The position numbers were made by a program, and so were the translations under genes. The notes below the pieces were generated by a model that saw only the letters and a list, made by a program, of their open reading frames with translations, did not search any database and was not told where the DNA came from. DNA of 64,000 bases from contig CAYXMM010000002.1 in assembly GCA_964465945.1 (NCBI GenBank), forward strand, positions 248,001 through 312,000, given 5' to 3'. Source of the stretch: JAJRPT01 sp964465945. GTDB lineage: Bacteria; Bacteroidota; Ignavibacteria; Kapaibacteriales; UBA2268. Every line of letters starts with the position of its first letter. The stretch's first letter is position 1. Below are positions 44,975 to 53,559 of this stretch, piece after piece.

Positions 44975-45483
44975 AAAGCGAAGTCGAAACGAACTGAATT
45001 TTCAAGTCTCCATCTATAGGGAAGGTTTCGATGAGGTTACCTACTTGTCGTGTTAAGCCCAGCAAAACATCTAGTAAAAATACTCATCATTTACTTGTAA
45101 ATGATTTAGTTATAAATACTTCGGAGAAGTGTAATCTTAATAGTAATAGTAACTATTTACTACAACAAGTTGTTTAAACCCTTTTTTATATATTTTTGAT
45201 AAAAATGATAAAGTTTGTGGAAAACTATTTTCATAAAATAAAAAAATAATTTGGATATTNNNNNNNNNNNNNNNNNNNNNNNNNNNNNNNNNNNNNNNNN
45301 NNNNNNNNNNNNNNNNNNNNNNNNNNNNNNNNNNNNNNNNNNNNNNNNNNNNNNNNNNNAAATTAGCAGTGCTTAAATTAGCAGTGCTTAAATTAGCAGT
45401 GCTTAAATTAGCAGTGCTTAAATTAGCAGAAAAATAAATTTACTAATTGATTTTTTTGTCTAATTTATCCAAAAGGAGTCGTT
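44975..45483. other. 509-bp intergenic region with dispersed repeats and a 100-N gap
   Basis: No gene seen. It contains AGCGAAGTCGAAAC (44977-44990, a dispersed repeat), hairpins at 45086-45105 (ATCATTTAC / GTAAATGAT) and 45116-45132 (ATACTTC-GGA-GAAGT), then 100 N (45260-45359) and a 15-bp tandem repeat. The second hairpin sequence recurs at 50621-50637. Confidence 0.75.
45360..45429. repeat. 15-bp tandem repeat (AAATTAGCAGTGCTT)n at the edge of an assembly gap
   Basis: About four and a half copies of AAATTAGCAGTGCTT directly follow the 100-N run, so the gap probably lies inside a longer array. The left flank of the gap does not show the repeat. Confidence 0.9.
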
Positions 45484-46381
45484 ATGAAAAACATAACACT
45501 AAAATTAAGCTTTTTTTCTATGATTTTATTATCAACATTAATGTGGTCTTGTAAAGAGGAGTTGCCTGTAAAGGAAAATGAATTTATCGAAGCTAAAAAT
45601 TCTTATTCTTCTACACTCACTATCTCTAATCCAAATAATTACATGGATTATGTTGGTGAGTGGCATAATGAATGCATTGATTATATAATCAGTAGATCCA
45701 GCAAGTGATTTAACAATAAGCCAGATTGCATATAGTATGAGCGCTTGGTTTCATCAAAATCAAGATGTTGTAGTTCAAACACAAGACTTGGAAAGTGAGT
45801 TAGAAGTATTTTTAGATTCAGCTAACAACTTTGTTAGTTTAACTAAAAGCCAAATGTATGATTCATTAAACTTAAATTCAACTCAAATTACATATATGAA
45901 TCAAGCTTTTAATATGTTTTATAATAAATTATCTTCTGACCAAGACACAATTAATTATTTAGATACAGTCGTATCTGCATTTAATAACTTCGAGAATGTA
46001 GTTTTATATGATAATTCATTAGATTCAAGTCAAAAAGTAATTATACTAATGACTTCTTCTGTTTTGAAGCATAGCTTTTGCTATTGGAATTCAAATTTAG
46101 ATTTCTTTTACAACTCTTCGTATGGTAAAAGGAATTTTCAATTTTTATGGTCTTGGAACTGGGGAAAAGCATTAAAAGCAGTTGCTTTTGTGGCGGAATC
46201 AGACGCAGTCGGTGCGCTAGCAGGTGCAATTGCAGCAGGAATTGCAGCTGCTCCGGTTAATGTTGTGCCAGCTGCTGGACAGATAACTTATGGTGCGGCT
46301 ATTGGTTATACAGCTGTAGGCACTGGTGTTGGAAACTCAATTTTAGATGCTTATAATAAATGGGGAAGGCAAACACATTAG
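45484..46381 (+). pseudogene. Lipoprotein with Gly/Ala-rich hydrophobic C-terminus, frameshifted
   Basis: Two adjacent frames read as one protein of about 298 residues. The first (45484-45708) has a lipoprotein signal ending LMWSC and stops after CIDYIISRSSK. The second frame is open from 45689 and continues IVDPASDLTISQIAYSMSAW to 46381. A one-base change near 45690 would join them, by real frameshift or sequencing error. The C-terminal ~65 residues are rich in Gly/Ala (VGALAGAIAAGIAAAPVN), with glycine-zipper-like character. No family recognised. Confidence 0.7.
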
Positions 46382-46393
46382 GGATATAGGAAA

Positions 46394-46633
46394 ATGACTA
46401 AAAAAACAAAAAACTTTCTTAAACTAACAACAATTGGTGTAATTATACAAACAGGTTTAATATTTTTAGGTAATGAAATAATTCCTAAGAACTTCTTTTT
46501 TGAAAATGATTTTTTGAATAAGAATATACAATTTATGATATTGTTTTCTATTACATTTTATGTTGTTTATTTTTATGATTATAAACACGATAGAGTTTTG
46601 TTTAAGCAAAAAGAAATTGGTAAAAAGGAGTAA
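46394..46633 (+). CDS. Small two-helix membrane protein
   Basis: 79 residues with two predicted helices (about 10-27 and 45-62) and a charged C-terminus (YKHDRVLFKQKEIGKKE). RBS AGGAAA. It starts 12 bp after the frameshifted lipoprotein gene and is probably co-transcribed. The pairing could be an effector with a membrane partner, but nothing in sequence proves it. Confidence 0.6.
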   Translation: MTKKTKNFLKLTTIGVIIQTGLIFLGNEIIPKNFFFENDFLNKNIQFMILFSITFYVVYFYDYKHDRVLFKQKEIGKKE

Positions 46634-46942
46634 TTATTATTTATTTACACACTATTAATTTTACTACTTTTAACAAGGGGTTAAAACCCTTTGTTAATTA
46701 ATCTCACCACCTTCGGAAGGGTTTGAACCCTTCCGAAAGCGGAAAAGACAACCCTTCCTAAATCCTTCCCGAAGTGTAGCCCTGGAATTCAGTTTTTTTC
46801 GACTAAGCTCAATGAACTATAACTCAAGCAACCTGAGCGAAGTCGAAGGATGGTGAAATTAGAATTTAGATATTTTCTTCAAGAACGAGTTTCTTACAAA
46901 ATCTAATTTTGCATATTATCAATAATTCAATTAGTTTTGTTA
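46634..46942. other. 309-bp intergenic region with hairpins and dispersed repeats
   Basis: No gene seen. It holds an imperfect hairpin at 46672-46695, a perfect 12-bp stem at 46712-46737 (TTCGGAAGGGTT / AACCCTTCCGAA) and an inverted pair of dispersed repeats (near 46798-46813 and CTGAGCGAAGTCGAAGG at 46833-46849). Confidence 0.75.
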
Positions 46943-47368
46943 ATGAAAAAATCCCTAATTAAATATTACTCAAAAATTAATCTTGTTATTCTACCAATTA
47001 GTCTTATTCTTGTTATTATTACTGATTTCTTTTCATTCGAAGGTAAATGGAATAGTATATTTATGTTTACTCTTGTAATTTCATTTCTATTTAGTGAGAT
47101 ATTAGACCTCATTACATCTGAAAATTCTATATCCTTAATTATACTTTATCTCAATAAATACTCGAAAATTATTACACCAATTTTACTTATTCTTAATATA
47201 GTCTTTTTCGCAATATTTATTTTTTTAAACTTTTTACCACAACAATACATCGACTTACTCACAAACATTTCATTTATTTACTCATTTTTACTTCCAATAA
47301 TTCGTATACTTTATGACCCAGAGTACATTAGTAAAATAACAAATGGACGACTTCAAAGAAGAAGATAA
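46943..47368 (+). CDS. Hypothetical integral membrane protein
   Basis: 141 residues from the ATG at 46943; a TTG two codons upstream is less likely. Four predicted helices fill most of the length, with a basic C-terminus (GRLQRRR). No conserved motif recognised. It lies 50 bp before the OmpA/PD40 gene in the same direction. Confidence 0.6.
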   Translation: MKKSLIKYYSKINLVILPISLILVIITDFFSFEGKWNSIFMFTLVISFLFSEILDLITSENSISLIILYLNKYSKIITPILLILNIVFFAIFIFLNFLPQQYIDLLTNISFIYSFLLPIIRILYDPEYISKITNGRLQRRR

Positions 47369-47418
47369 CCAATAAATACTAAGAAATTATTAAATTGCAT
47401 TTTTAAAAAGGAAAAGAT

Positions 47419-49305
47419 ATGAAATTTATTTTTACAACTTTATTATTACTTTCAATTAACTTATCTGCTCAGTTACCAGAAAACTACAAAGAGTTACTAG
47501 TCCAATCCCCAGGTGAAGATATAACACCTTACTTAAATATAATCTTTGAACTTGCTCCAAGTGATGAAGCTTATGTTGCGTTAATAAGAATGATAGAACC
47601 ACAACTCAAAGCAAAAGATTGGGAAGGAGCAATTAACACATTGAATGGATATAAAGACTATTTCCCAAATAAAACCGAAGATATAAACTCTATAATTGAA
47701 ATTTTACAAAGACCAAGCGAAACCTTAGAAGAATTAAATATTGGTTCAGGAGTAAACTCCCTTGTTCCAGAAATTGCCCCAATTCAAACAGCCGATGAGA
47801 AAACCCTTTACTTTACTTCTACAAAACGCGATGGATTTGATAACGAAACTGATGACATTTTCTATTCCAAAAAGACAAATGGAATTTGGTCACCAGCTCA
47901 AAAATTAGATGCTCCATTTAATACTCCTAACACTCAAGAATCCCCACAAGGTATCACAACCGATGGAAATACAATGATTCTATTCGGTAACTATAAAGAA
48001 AAACCGGGTGGGGGAGATTTATATTATGCGGAGAAAACCCCCTACGGTTGGTCTGATGCTATTCAATTTCCAGAAGGAATTAACACAGAATACTTTGATT
48101 GCGACGGAAAGCTAACAAATGATGGTAAAGCATTAATCTTCATTTCAGATAGACCGGGTGGAGTAGGCGAGCATACTCGTTTCAATACACTTAAAAACGG
48201 CTCATTGTATGGAAATACCGATATTTATATCGCATTTAAAACCGATAGTGGCTGGTCAAAACCTGTAAACTTAGGCAGTATAATCAATACTCCTGGTTCA
48301 GAAAGAAAACCATTCTTACATCCTGACGGGAAAACCTTATATTTTAGTTCCGATGGGCAACCAGGTCTTGGCAGACAAGACTTATTTATGTCAAAAAGAC
48401 TAGACCCTAACGACTGGACAAAATGGTCAAAGCCAATTAACTTAGGTAAAGAAGTAAATACTCCAAATAACGAAAGTGGAGCTATAGTAAGCACAGAAGG
48501 AGCCTTAGCTTACTTTGCCTCCGCTGATAGAAGATTGAATTTCGGTAAATCTGATATTTATACTATGGATATTCCCGACAAACTTCGTCCTGAACCCGTT
48601 ACAACTATATCCGGTAAAGTAACTAATGTTGATGGCTTCCCACTTGAAGCCGAAATCGTGTGGGAAGACTTAGAAACCGGTAAAGAACTTGGTAGATTAA
48701 AATCTGACCCAAAAACTGGTGAGTATTTCATTGTAATTCCACACGGAATTAATTATGGACTATTCGCAAACAAAGAAGATTATTTCCCACTTTCAAAGAA
48801 TTTCGACACAAGAAATATTACTAAATCTCAAAAAATTAATGAAGATATTATTTTAACCTCTATTCTTTCATTACTTGGTGATGACTTAGAACTAGGCGGC
48901 GCTTCTGACCTATTATACGACGCGTTCAGCTTGAAAAATAAAAAGAAAATTGATATTAATAACCTATTCTTTGAATATAATAAATCAAACATACTTAAAG
49001 AATCATTCCCAGAGTTAGAAAGAGTTGCCTTTTTGTTGAAAAATTATCCAATTGAATTAGTAGAAATTGCCGGTCATACAGATAGCATTGGAAGTGTAGA
49101 TTATAATATGAAACTTTCTGAAAAACGCTCTGAGTCTGTAAAGGTATACCTAATAAGTAAAGGAATTGACCCGAATAAAGTTGTGATTAAGGGCTATGGA
49201 CCAACAGAACCAGTAGCAGACAATAGCTCAGAAGAAGGACGTGCAAAAAACAGAAGAGTTGAATTAATAATTTTAAAAGCAGGACGTTCAGTAGAAAAAG
49301 ATTAA
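47419..49305 (+). CDS. OmpA family protein with PD40 beta-propeller repeats
   Basis: 628 residues. Signal peptide (1-16, ending LSAQ) and a short TPR-like helical region (about 20-90). PD40/WD40-like repeats cover about 115-385 (TADEKTLYFTSTKRDGFDN, GKALIFISDRPGG, DGKTLYFSSDG, EGALAYFASADRR). A carboxypeptidase-regulatory-like beta domain (about 393-470) follows, then the OmpA domain (about 510-620; FEYNKSNI, AGHTDSIG, GRAKNRRVELII), which binds peptidoglycan. Such proteins (PE/PorE-like) anchor outer-membrane machinery, including the type IX system, to the cell wall, which fits the T9SS cargo proteins in this window. Confidence 0.9.
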   Translation: MKFIFTTLLLLSINLSAQLPENYKELLVQSPGEDITPYLNIIFELAPSDEAYVALIRMIEPQLKAKDWEGAINTLNGYKDYFPNKTEDINSIIEILQRPSETLEELNIGSGVNSLVPEIAPIQTADEKTLYFTSTKRDGFDNETDDIFYSKKTNGIWSPAQKLDAPFNTPNTQESPQGITTDGNTMILFGNYKEKPGGGDLYYAEKTPYGWSDAIQFPEGINTEYFDCDGKLTNDGKALIFISDRPGGVGEHTRFNTLKNGSLYGNTDIYIAFKTDSGWSKPVNLGSIINTPGSERKPFLHPDGKTLYFSSDGQPGLGRQDLFMSKRLDPNDWTKWSKPINLGKEVNTPNNESGAIVSTEGALAYFASADRRLNFGKSDIYTMDIPDKLRPEPVTTISGKVTNVDGFPLEAEIVWEDLETGKELGRLKSDPKTGEYFIVIPHGINYGLFANKEDYFPLSKNFDTRNITKSQKINEDIILTSILSLLGDDLELGGASDLLYDAFSLKNKKKIDINNLFFEYNKSNILKESFPELERVAFLLKNYPIELVEIAGHTDSIGSVDYNMKLSEKRSESVKVYLISKGIDPNKVVIKGYGPTEPVADNSSEEGRAKNRRVELIILKAGRSVEKD

Positions 49306-49383
49306 AAATAGTTGCTTTTTGTAATTTTTATTCTTAAGTTTGAATTTTAAATTTAGAATTATAATTTTATTTATAGGAGTTTT

Positions 49384-49941
49384 ATGGAATTAAAATACAA
49401 ATTATTAGACCACCCATTCTATCAATCTTGGATGAAAGGTGAAATTACAGCAGACCAATTAGCAAAATATCACTCTTCATATAACGAGTTCATTGAGCTA
49501 ATGCCCGTTTATTGGGATAAAATTATCAAGTCTTTTAACGAAGAAAGTAACTTTGCTAAAAAAGTTGTTCAAGAAGAAACAGAACATATCGCTCTTTGGC
49601 AAGATTGGAAAGGTCGCTTACCTATAACAGAAACTTACCCAGGTATGCAAGATGTAATTCAAGAACTAAACAATATGAATACAAGCGAACTTTTAGGTGC
49701 TATCCAAGCATTTGAAATGCAACAACCAGAAGTAGCTGAAACAAAAAAAGAAGGATTAATGTGCCATTATGGATTTAACGCTTCTGAATTAAAATACTTC
49801 GACGAACACATAAACGAAGAACCACATATTGCATTTGGAAGACAACTTGCAAAAAGAAACGCAAATATGGAAGACTTCCAAAAAGGATTTGACAGAGGCG
49901 CAGAACTTTACTACAACGCACTTGACAAATATTTAAACTAA
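49384..49941 (+). CDS. TenA/PqqC-like heme-oxygenase-fold protein (possible di-iron enzyme)
   Basis: 185 residues, all helical. HPFYQSWMKGEITADQLAKYHSSYNEFIELMP, EETEHIALWQDWKG and YFDEHINEEPHIAFGRQLAKR follow the heme-oxygenase-like fold. Glu and His spacing (an early Glu, ExxxH-like EETEH, DExxxEEPH) is compatible with the di-iron HDO group (CADD-like p-aminobenzoate synthase) and not with thiamin-degrading TenA. The true reaction is unknown. Monocistronic, with terminator downstream. Confidence 0.75.
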   Translation: MELKYKLLDHPFYQSWMKGEITADQLAKYHSSYNEFIELMPVYWDKIIKSFNEESNFAKKVVQEETEHIALWQDWKGRLPITETYPGMQDVIQELNNMNTSELLGAIQAFEMQQPEVAETKKEGLMCHYGFNASELKYFDEHINEEPHIAFGRQLAKRNANMEDFQKGFDRGAELYYNALDKYLN

Positions 49942-49960
49942 TTTTTTTATAAATTCGTTT

Positions 49961-49997
49961 AAAAGGGTTTATTATTAATAATGAACCCTTTTTTTAT
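49961..49997 (+). terminator. Rho-independent terminator reaching into the next gene's start
   Basis: AAAAGGGTT (49961-49969) pairs with AACCCTTTT (49984-49992), followed by T's. It includes the ATG at 49981, so the next gene must start later or be read from a hairpin. Confidence 0.75.
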
Positions 49998-50478
49998 GTA
50001 CAAAATAATCATCTCTTCAATTTTTATAGTAAGTTTAATAACTTTTATTTCTTGTAATACAGAAAAGCAAAACCCACAAGGCGAATGGATAAAAGGAACA
50101 CCCAAAGAGCAAATTGAAATAATTGAAGAACAATTTGGTGGCTTCGGTTCTGCAATGGTCGAGGTCGGTTATAGATATCAAGAACTTTACTGGGCAGTAA
50201 AAGACGGTAACTGGGGCTATGCAGACCATCAATTCGAAGAAATAGAAGAAATCATCGAACACGCTGTTATTAGGAGACCAAAAAGAGAAAAAACATCAAA
50301 AATATTTTTTGACGGCGAATTCAAAAAAATGGAAGAATTTCTAAAAAAACAAGATACAACAAACTTTGACAGAATATACCAAAACTTCACAAACGGCTGC
50401 AATGCCTGCCACGCAATGGAAAACCACGGCTTCGTAACAGTAAAGCTCCCCTTTCAACGCCAATCACCAGTTAGGTAA
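49996..50478 (+). CDS. Lipoprotein with a CXXCH heme c motif
   Basis: 160 residues from ATG 49996; the ATG at 49981 lies within a terminator and would add MNPFF. The signal ends with the lipobox FISC. The mature protein is helical with a single CNACH motif near the C-terminus (NGCNACHAMENHG), so a c-type heme is likely. This resembles small membrane-anchored c-type cytochromes in Bacteroidota. It could donate electrons to periplasmic partners. Last native gene before the integrated element. Confidence 0.75.
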   Translation: MYKIIISSIFIVSLITFISCNTEKQNPQGEWIKGTPKEQIEIIEEQFGGFGSAMVEVGYRYQELYWAVKDGNWGYADHQFEEIEEIIEHAVIRRPKREKTSKIFFDGEFKKMEEFLKKQDTTNFDRIYQNFTNGCNACHAMENHGFVTVKLPFQRQSPVR

Positions 50479-50776
50479 GAAGAAAAGCAATCATAGATTA
50501 TTTAATATCGTCATTCTGAGCGAAGCGAAGAAACCCAAAATGTATTTATCCCCTCAGTTACTGAGCGAAACCGAAGTATCACAGGGGTGTCGGCTTGCCG
50601 ACCGAGGATGTTGTATTATAATACTTCGGAGAAGTATAATGTTCATAACAAAATTAAACAAAACAAACATACATAACTCTTCCGAATATTAATTACAAAC
50701 TTAGAAAAAAATAGGGGAGATGAATTGAAAGTATTAAAGATGGTCGCTATTCAAATAGACATATTAAAATAAAAAA

Positions 50777-50802
50777 AAATCATCTTATTACTAAGATGAT
50801 TT
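50777..50802 (-). terminator. Leftward terminator of a former tRNA gene
   Basis: A perfect 11-bp stem (AAATCATCTTA / TAAGATGATTT) with a 4-nt loop, followed on the minus strand by a run of T. It sits just beyond the tRNA 3'-end fragment. Confidence 0.75.
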
Positions 50803-50806
50803 CCTT

Positions 50807-50823
50807 TGTGGGCCTGGAGGGAC
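50807..50823 (-). other. tRNA 3'-end fragment, probable attachment site of the integrated element
   Basis: On the minus strand the sequence reads AGTCCCTCCAGGCCCAC. It fits a T-stem 3' strand (CCCTC), an acceptor 3' strand (CAGGCCC) and discriminator A. The T-loop before it (TTATAGT) departs from TTCGAGT, so the tRNA is broken here. A tyrosine recombinase starts 150 bp to the right. Integration into a tRNA 3' end leaves such a fragment at one end and an intact tRNA at the other, which would lie outside this window. Confidence 0.5.
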
Positions 50824-50972
50824 TATAAAATATTTCGCTTAGTTTCGCTTCATTTCACCGAAACGTCGAAATATTTAGTAATTTAGTAATTATTGTAATT
50901 CTAAAATGTAAAGTTAAAGAAAAATAATGATTATAAACGAAGTCTTTCTGTATGTAATTAGTATGTATCAAA

Positions 50973-52190
50973 ATGAATATAAATTTTTACTTAAATAATG
51001 ATAAACGCTCTGCTAAAACAGAAAAATCTATTTTTGTTTATGTTAGAGGACTGCAAAAATACAAAACACTTGTATTAAATTCAAAATTAAGAATAGACCC
51101 TAAGTATTGGAATGCTGAAAAACAACGAGCAAAAAAAGGTTCACCGAACGAAGTGCAGATTAATAGATATTTAGATAAATATAAATCTAAATTATCAGAG
51201 GTTATACAAGATGCGCTCAATGAAGATGTAGGATATTCTTATAAACAATTATCAAATTTAATAAAAGAAGCATTTGAACCAAAAAAAAGTAGTGATTTTT
51301 TTGAAGTTTTTAAAATATATTTAAAAAAGAAAGAGGATATATTTCAAAAATCGACCCTTACGAAATATTTAACATTATTCAATAACATCACAAAATTTAA
51401 CGATGATAGCAATTATAAAATCTCTTTTGAAACTTTAAATATAAAATTTTGTGAACTTTATTATAACTATTGCATCAATCAATTAGGACACAACAATAAC
51501 ACTGCAAAAAAACAATTTATAATGCTTAATACTTTTATAAAATGGACTATTGATAGAGGATATAATAATAATAATGAAGCATTGAAATATGAAGTAAAAG
51601 GATATAAGATAGACATCATTACTTTATCGGAATATGAATTAAAATTATTAGAAGATTACGAACCATCAATGTTGTTTTTATCACACACAAAGGACGTGTT
51701 TTTACTATCAATTTACACAGGGCAACGTTTCTCAGATATACATAATTTGAAATTTGAAGACATAGATTATAAAAATAAAATCTGGAAATTAAGAACAACC
51801 AAAACTAAAGATTTAATAAAAATACCTTTATCAAATCAAGCGATAAAAATAATAGATAAATATAAAGATGAAGAAGCATTTATTCCTACTATTTCGAACC
51901 AAAAATTTAATGAAAATTTAAAAAATTTATGTAAAAACACAGGCATTGATGAACCAGTAACTATAACTATATATCAAGGTAATAAACGCGTAGACGTCAC
52001 AAAACCTAAGTATGAATTAATATCAAGTCATACGGCACGTAGAACTTTCGTGACTCTATCTTTAATTAAAGGTATGCAACCGCATATATTGATGAAAATT
52101 ACAGGTCATAAAGATTATAAAACATTAGATAAATATATAAGAATTGATAATAAAGTAACGCAAGATGAAGTGAAAAAGATTTGGGGCTGA
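50973..52190 (+). CDS. Tyrosine recombinase/integrase
   Basis: 405 residues of Bacteroidota type: an N-terminal arm-binding domain (RIDPKYWNAEKQRAKKG), a SAM-like core-binding domain (about 105-205) and the catalytic domain. The catalytic residues are Arg252 (TGQRFSDIHNLKFED), His353 and Arg356 (SSHTARRTFV), His379 (TGHKDYKTL) and the nucleophile Tyr388. It should integrate and excise the element at the neighbouring tRNA-derived site. No RBS stronger than AAAATGAA is seen; the ATG at 50973 is used. Confidence 0.93.
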   Translation: MNINFYLNNDKRSAKTEKSIFVYVRGLQKYKTLVLNSKLRIDPKYWNAEKQRAKKGSPNEVQINRYLDKYKSKLSEVIQDALNEDVGYSYKQLSNLIKEAFEPKKSSDFFEVFKIYLKKKEDIFQKSTLTKYLTLFNNITKFNDDSNYKISFETLNIKFCELYYNYCINQLGHNNNTAKKQFIMLNTFIKWTIDRGYNNNNEALKYEVKGYKIDIITLSEYELKLLEDYEPSMLFLSHTKDVFLLSIYTGQRFSDIHNLKFEDIDYKNKIWKLRTTKTKDLIKIPLSNQAIKIIDKYKDEEAFIPTISNQKFNENLKNLCKNTGIDEPVTITIYQGNKRVDVTKPKYELISSHTARRTFVTLSLIKGMQPHILMKITGHKDYKTLDKYIRIDNKVTQDEVKKIWG

Positions 52191-52348
52191 TTTTTTTCTT
52201 AAAAAATAAAATTTTTTTATATATTTTAAACGACTTACAGCGGCGTTTAAATTTTTTTTAAAAATATTTAAAAAAAATTTGGATTATATTAAAGTAGTTC
52301 TATCAGGATTGTTCGGATATAATTCGTCATCGGCTATCATTATTTTAT

Positions 52349-53128
52349 TCATAAACCCTCAAATATCTCTTTACTTATTTTACTTTCTAAAATATCTTCA
52401 ATTTGATTGTCAAGTTGAAAGAATAAATCAATACCAATTCTTTTTTCTAATGCGTCTATTGTATATGAAGCATTTTCGATTATATCGTAGTCGGACGACT
52501 TGGCTTCGTTACTAAGTATAAATGCAATTCCTTTATAAACTCCGTTATCATTGACTAAAAAGGCACGTCCGTAATCGCTTGGAACTGCTACCCCGTTTGC
52601 ACCTATATATTTTGTTACATTATTAAATATCGGAGTTACTACCACCCAAACTGTATCATATTTAGTAACAAGTTCTCTTTCTAAATCTTCGAGTCGAGAC
52701 CAAACACCACGATTAAACGAAGCATTTTGAGGGGATACATTTGAGTAAAAGAAACTTTCAGCCATTGCAGTAGAATCCCAAGTGCATACTGCTGCTGGCA
52801 TTAAATGACCCCTATCGTAACCGCTTCCTTTGTAGTCGCTTGCTTCTGCACTGCCAGTTATTACGGCAGGATCTATAATAAAATCGTCTGTTCGTTCGTA
52901 GTTTTTAACAAGTTCGTCAATTACTAATTCATAAGCAACCCAGTATGCCTGTTCATATTCCTCAGCATAAGATAAGGTATAATTATGATGGTGGACTATT
53001 TGACCGAGTGTTGTGTCTGGAAGTTCTAAGAATGAATAAGTAGCAGGTTTATCTGTCGGACCTGTCGAGTTGCTTTCGGAGCAAGAAAATAGAATTATAG
53101 ATAGTAAAATTATTATGTAGAATTTCAT
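52349..53128 (-). CDS. DNA/RNA non-specific endonuclease, lipoprotein
   Basis: 259 residues. A lipoprotein signal (MKFYIIILLSIILFSC) is followed by a beta-beta-alpha-metal nuclease domain. DRGH (105-108) carries the general base His108. YSNVSPQNASFNRGVW carries the metal-binding Asn, and WVVVTPIF is a typical strand. It digests DNA and RNA outside the cytoplasm, probably for nutrient recovery, defence or to spoil incoming DNA. It is leftward, next to the integrase, and could be cargo or a fragment of host DNA. RBS AAAAGGTGCAAT. Confidence 0.93.
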   Translation of the reverse strand: MKFYIIILLSIILFSCSESNSTGPTDKPATYSFLELPDTTLGQIVHHHNYTLSYAEEYEQAYWVAYELVIDELVKNYERTDDFIIDPAVITGSAEASDYKGSGYDRGHLMPAAVCTWDSTAMAESFFYSNVSPQNASFNRGVWSRLEDLERELVTKYDTVWVVVTPIFNNVTKYIGANGVAVPSDYGRAFLVNDNGVYKGIAFILSNEAKSSDYDIIENASYTIDALEKRIGIDLFFQLDNQIEDILESKISKEIFEGL

Positions 53129-53203
53129 ATTGCACCTTTTATTTATTAATTTTATTAGTTTGCTTGAATATGTTTGTATTTATAATTTTTTCCTACTTTT
53201 AAT

Positions 53204-53518
53204 TTATCTATTTATCATTAATTTTTTTTGCATCTCAAGTGTATTATCAAAACGTTCTTTATTAACTGGGATATTGAAATACCCTAATGCAATCAAGAAA
53301 ATATGATTAAAATCAAAAATATCATTATTACTTAGCCACAATTTTTCAAGCAAATGGATTAACCAATTATAAACATTTTCTTCTTTATTATGATAACCTT
53401 TACTGTCCAGTCTATCTTTTGAAATAAAATATCCATATCCGTTTTCACCAATGTGTTCAATACCTTCGTCATCTAATTTCCAGCATCCATATATTAAAGT
53501 CATACCTATATTTTTCAC
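53204..53518 (-). CDS. Hypothetical protein in the element's immunity region
   Basis: 104 residues from a GTG at 53518, which has a strong AAAGGAG ribosome site; the frame extends to 53572 but without such a site. Content: GCWKLDDEGIEHIGENGYGYFI, a Trp- and Gly-rich start, then a mostly helical part. No family recognised. It is leftward with the S24 and repressor genes and, with this start, lies 41 bp after the S24 stop. It could be part of the immunity operon. Confidence 0.65.
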   Translation of the reverse strand: MKNIGMTLIYGCWKLDDEGIEHIGENGYGYFISKDRLDSKGYHNKEENVYNWLIHLLEKLWLSNNDIFDFNHIFLIALGYFNIPVNKERFDNTLEMQKKLMINR

Positions 53519-53559
53519 AAAATCTCCTTTAATTAAGTAATAAAATTTTAAATATAATT

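Larger units (their letters stand above)
50479..50972. other. 494-bp intergenic region with dispersed repeats and element boundary
   Basis: No gene seen. It holds the dispersed repeat (TTCTGAGCGAAGCGAAG near 50513), a GTCGG...CCGAC hairpin (50588-50601), a second copy of the ATACTTC-GGA-GAAGTAT hairpin (50621-50637), a leftward terminator and a tRNA 3'-end fragment (50777-50826). Confidence 0.75.

Noticed and set aside
52279..52515. Plus-strand frame downstream of the integrase
   Set aside because: It overlaps the 3' half of the clearly conserved nuclease gene on the opposite strand and has no recognisable content.
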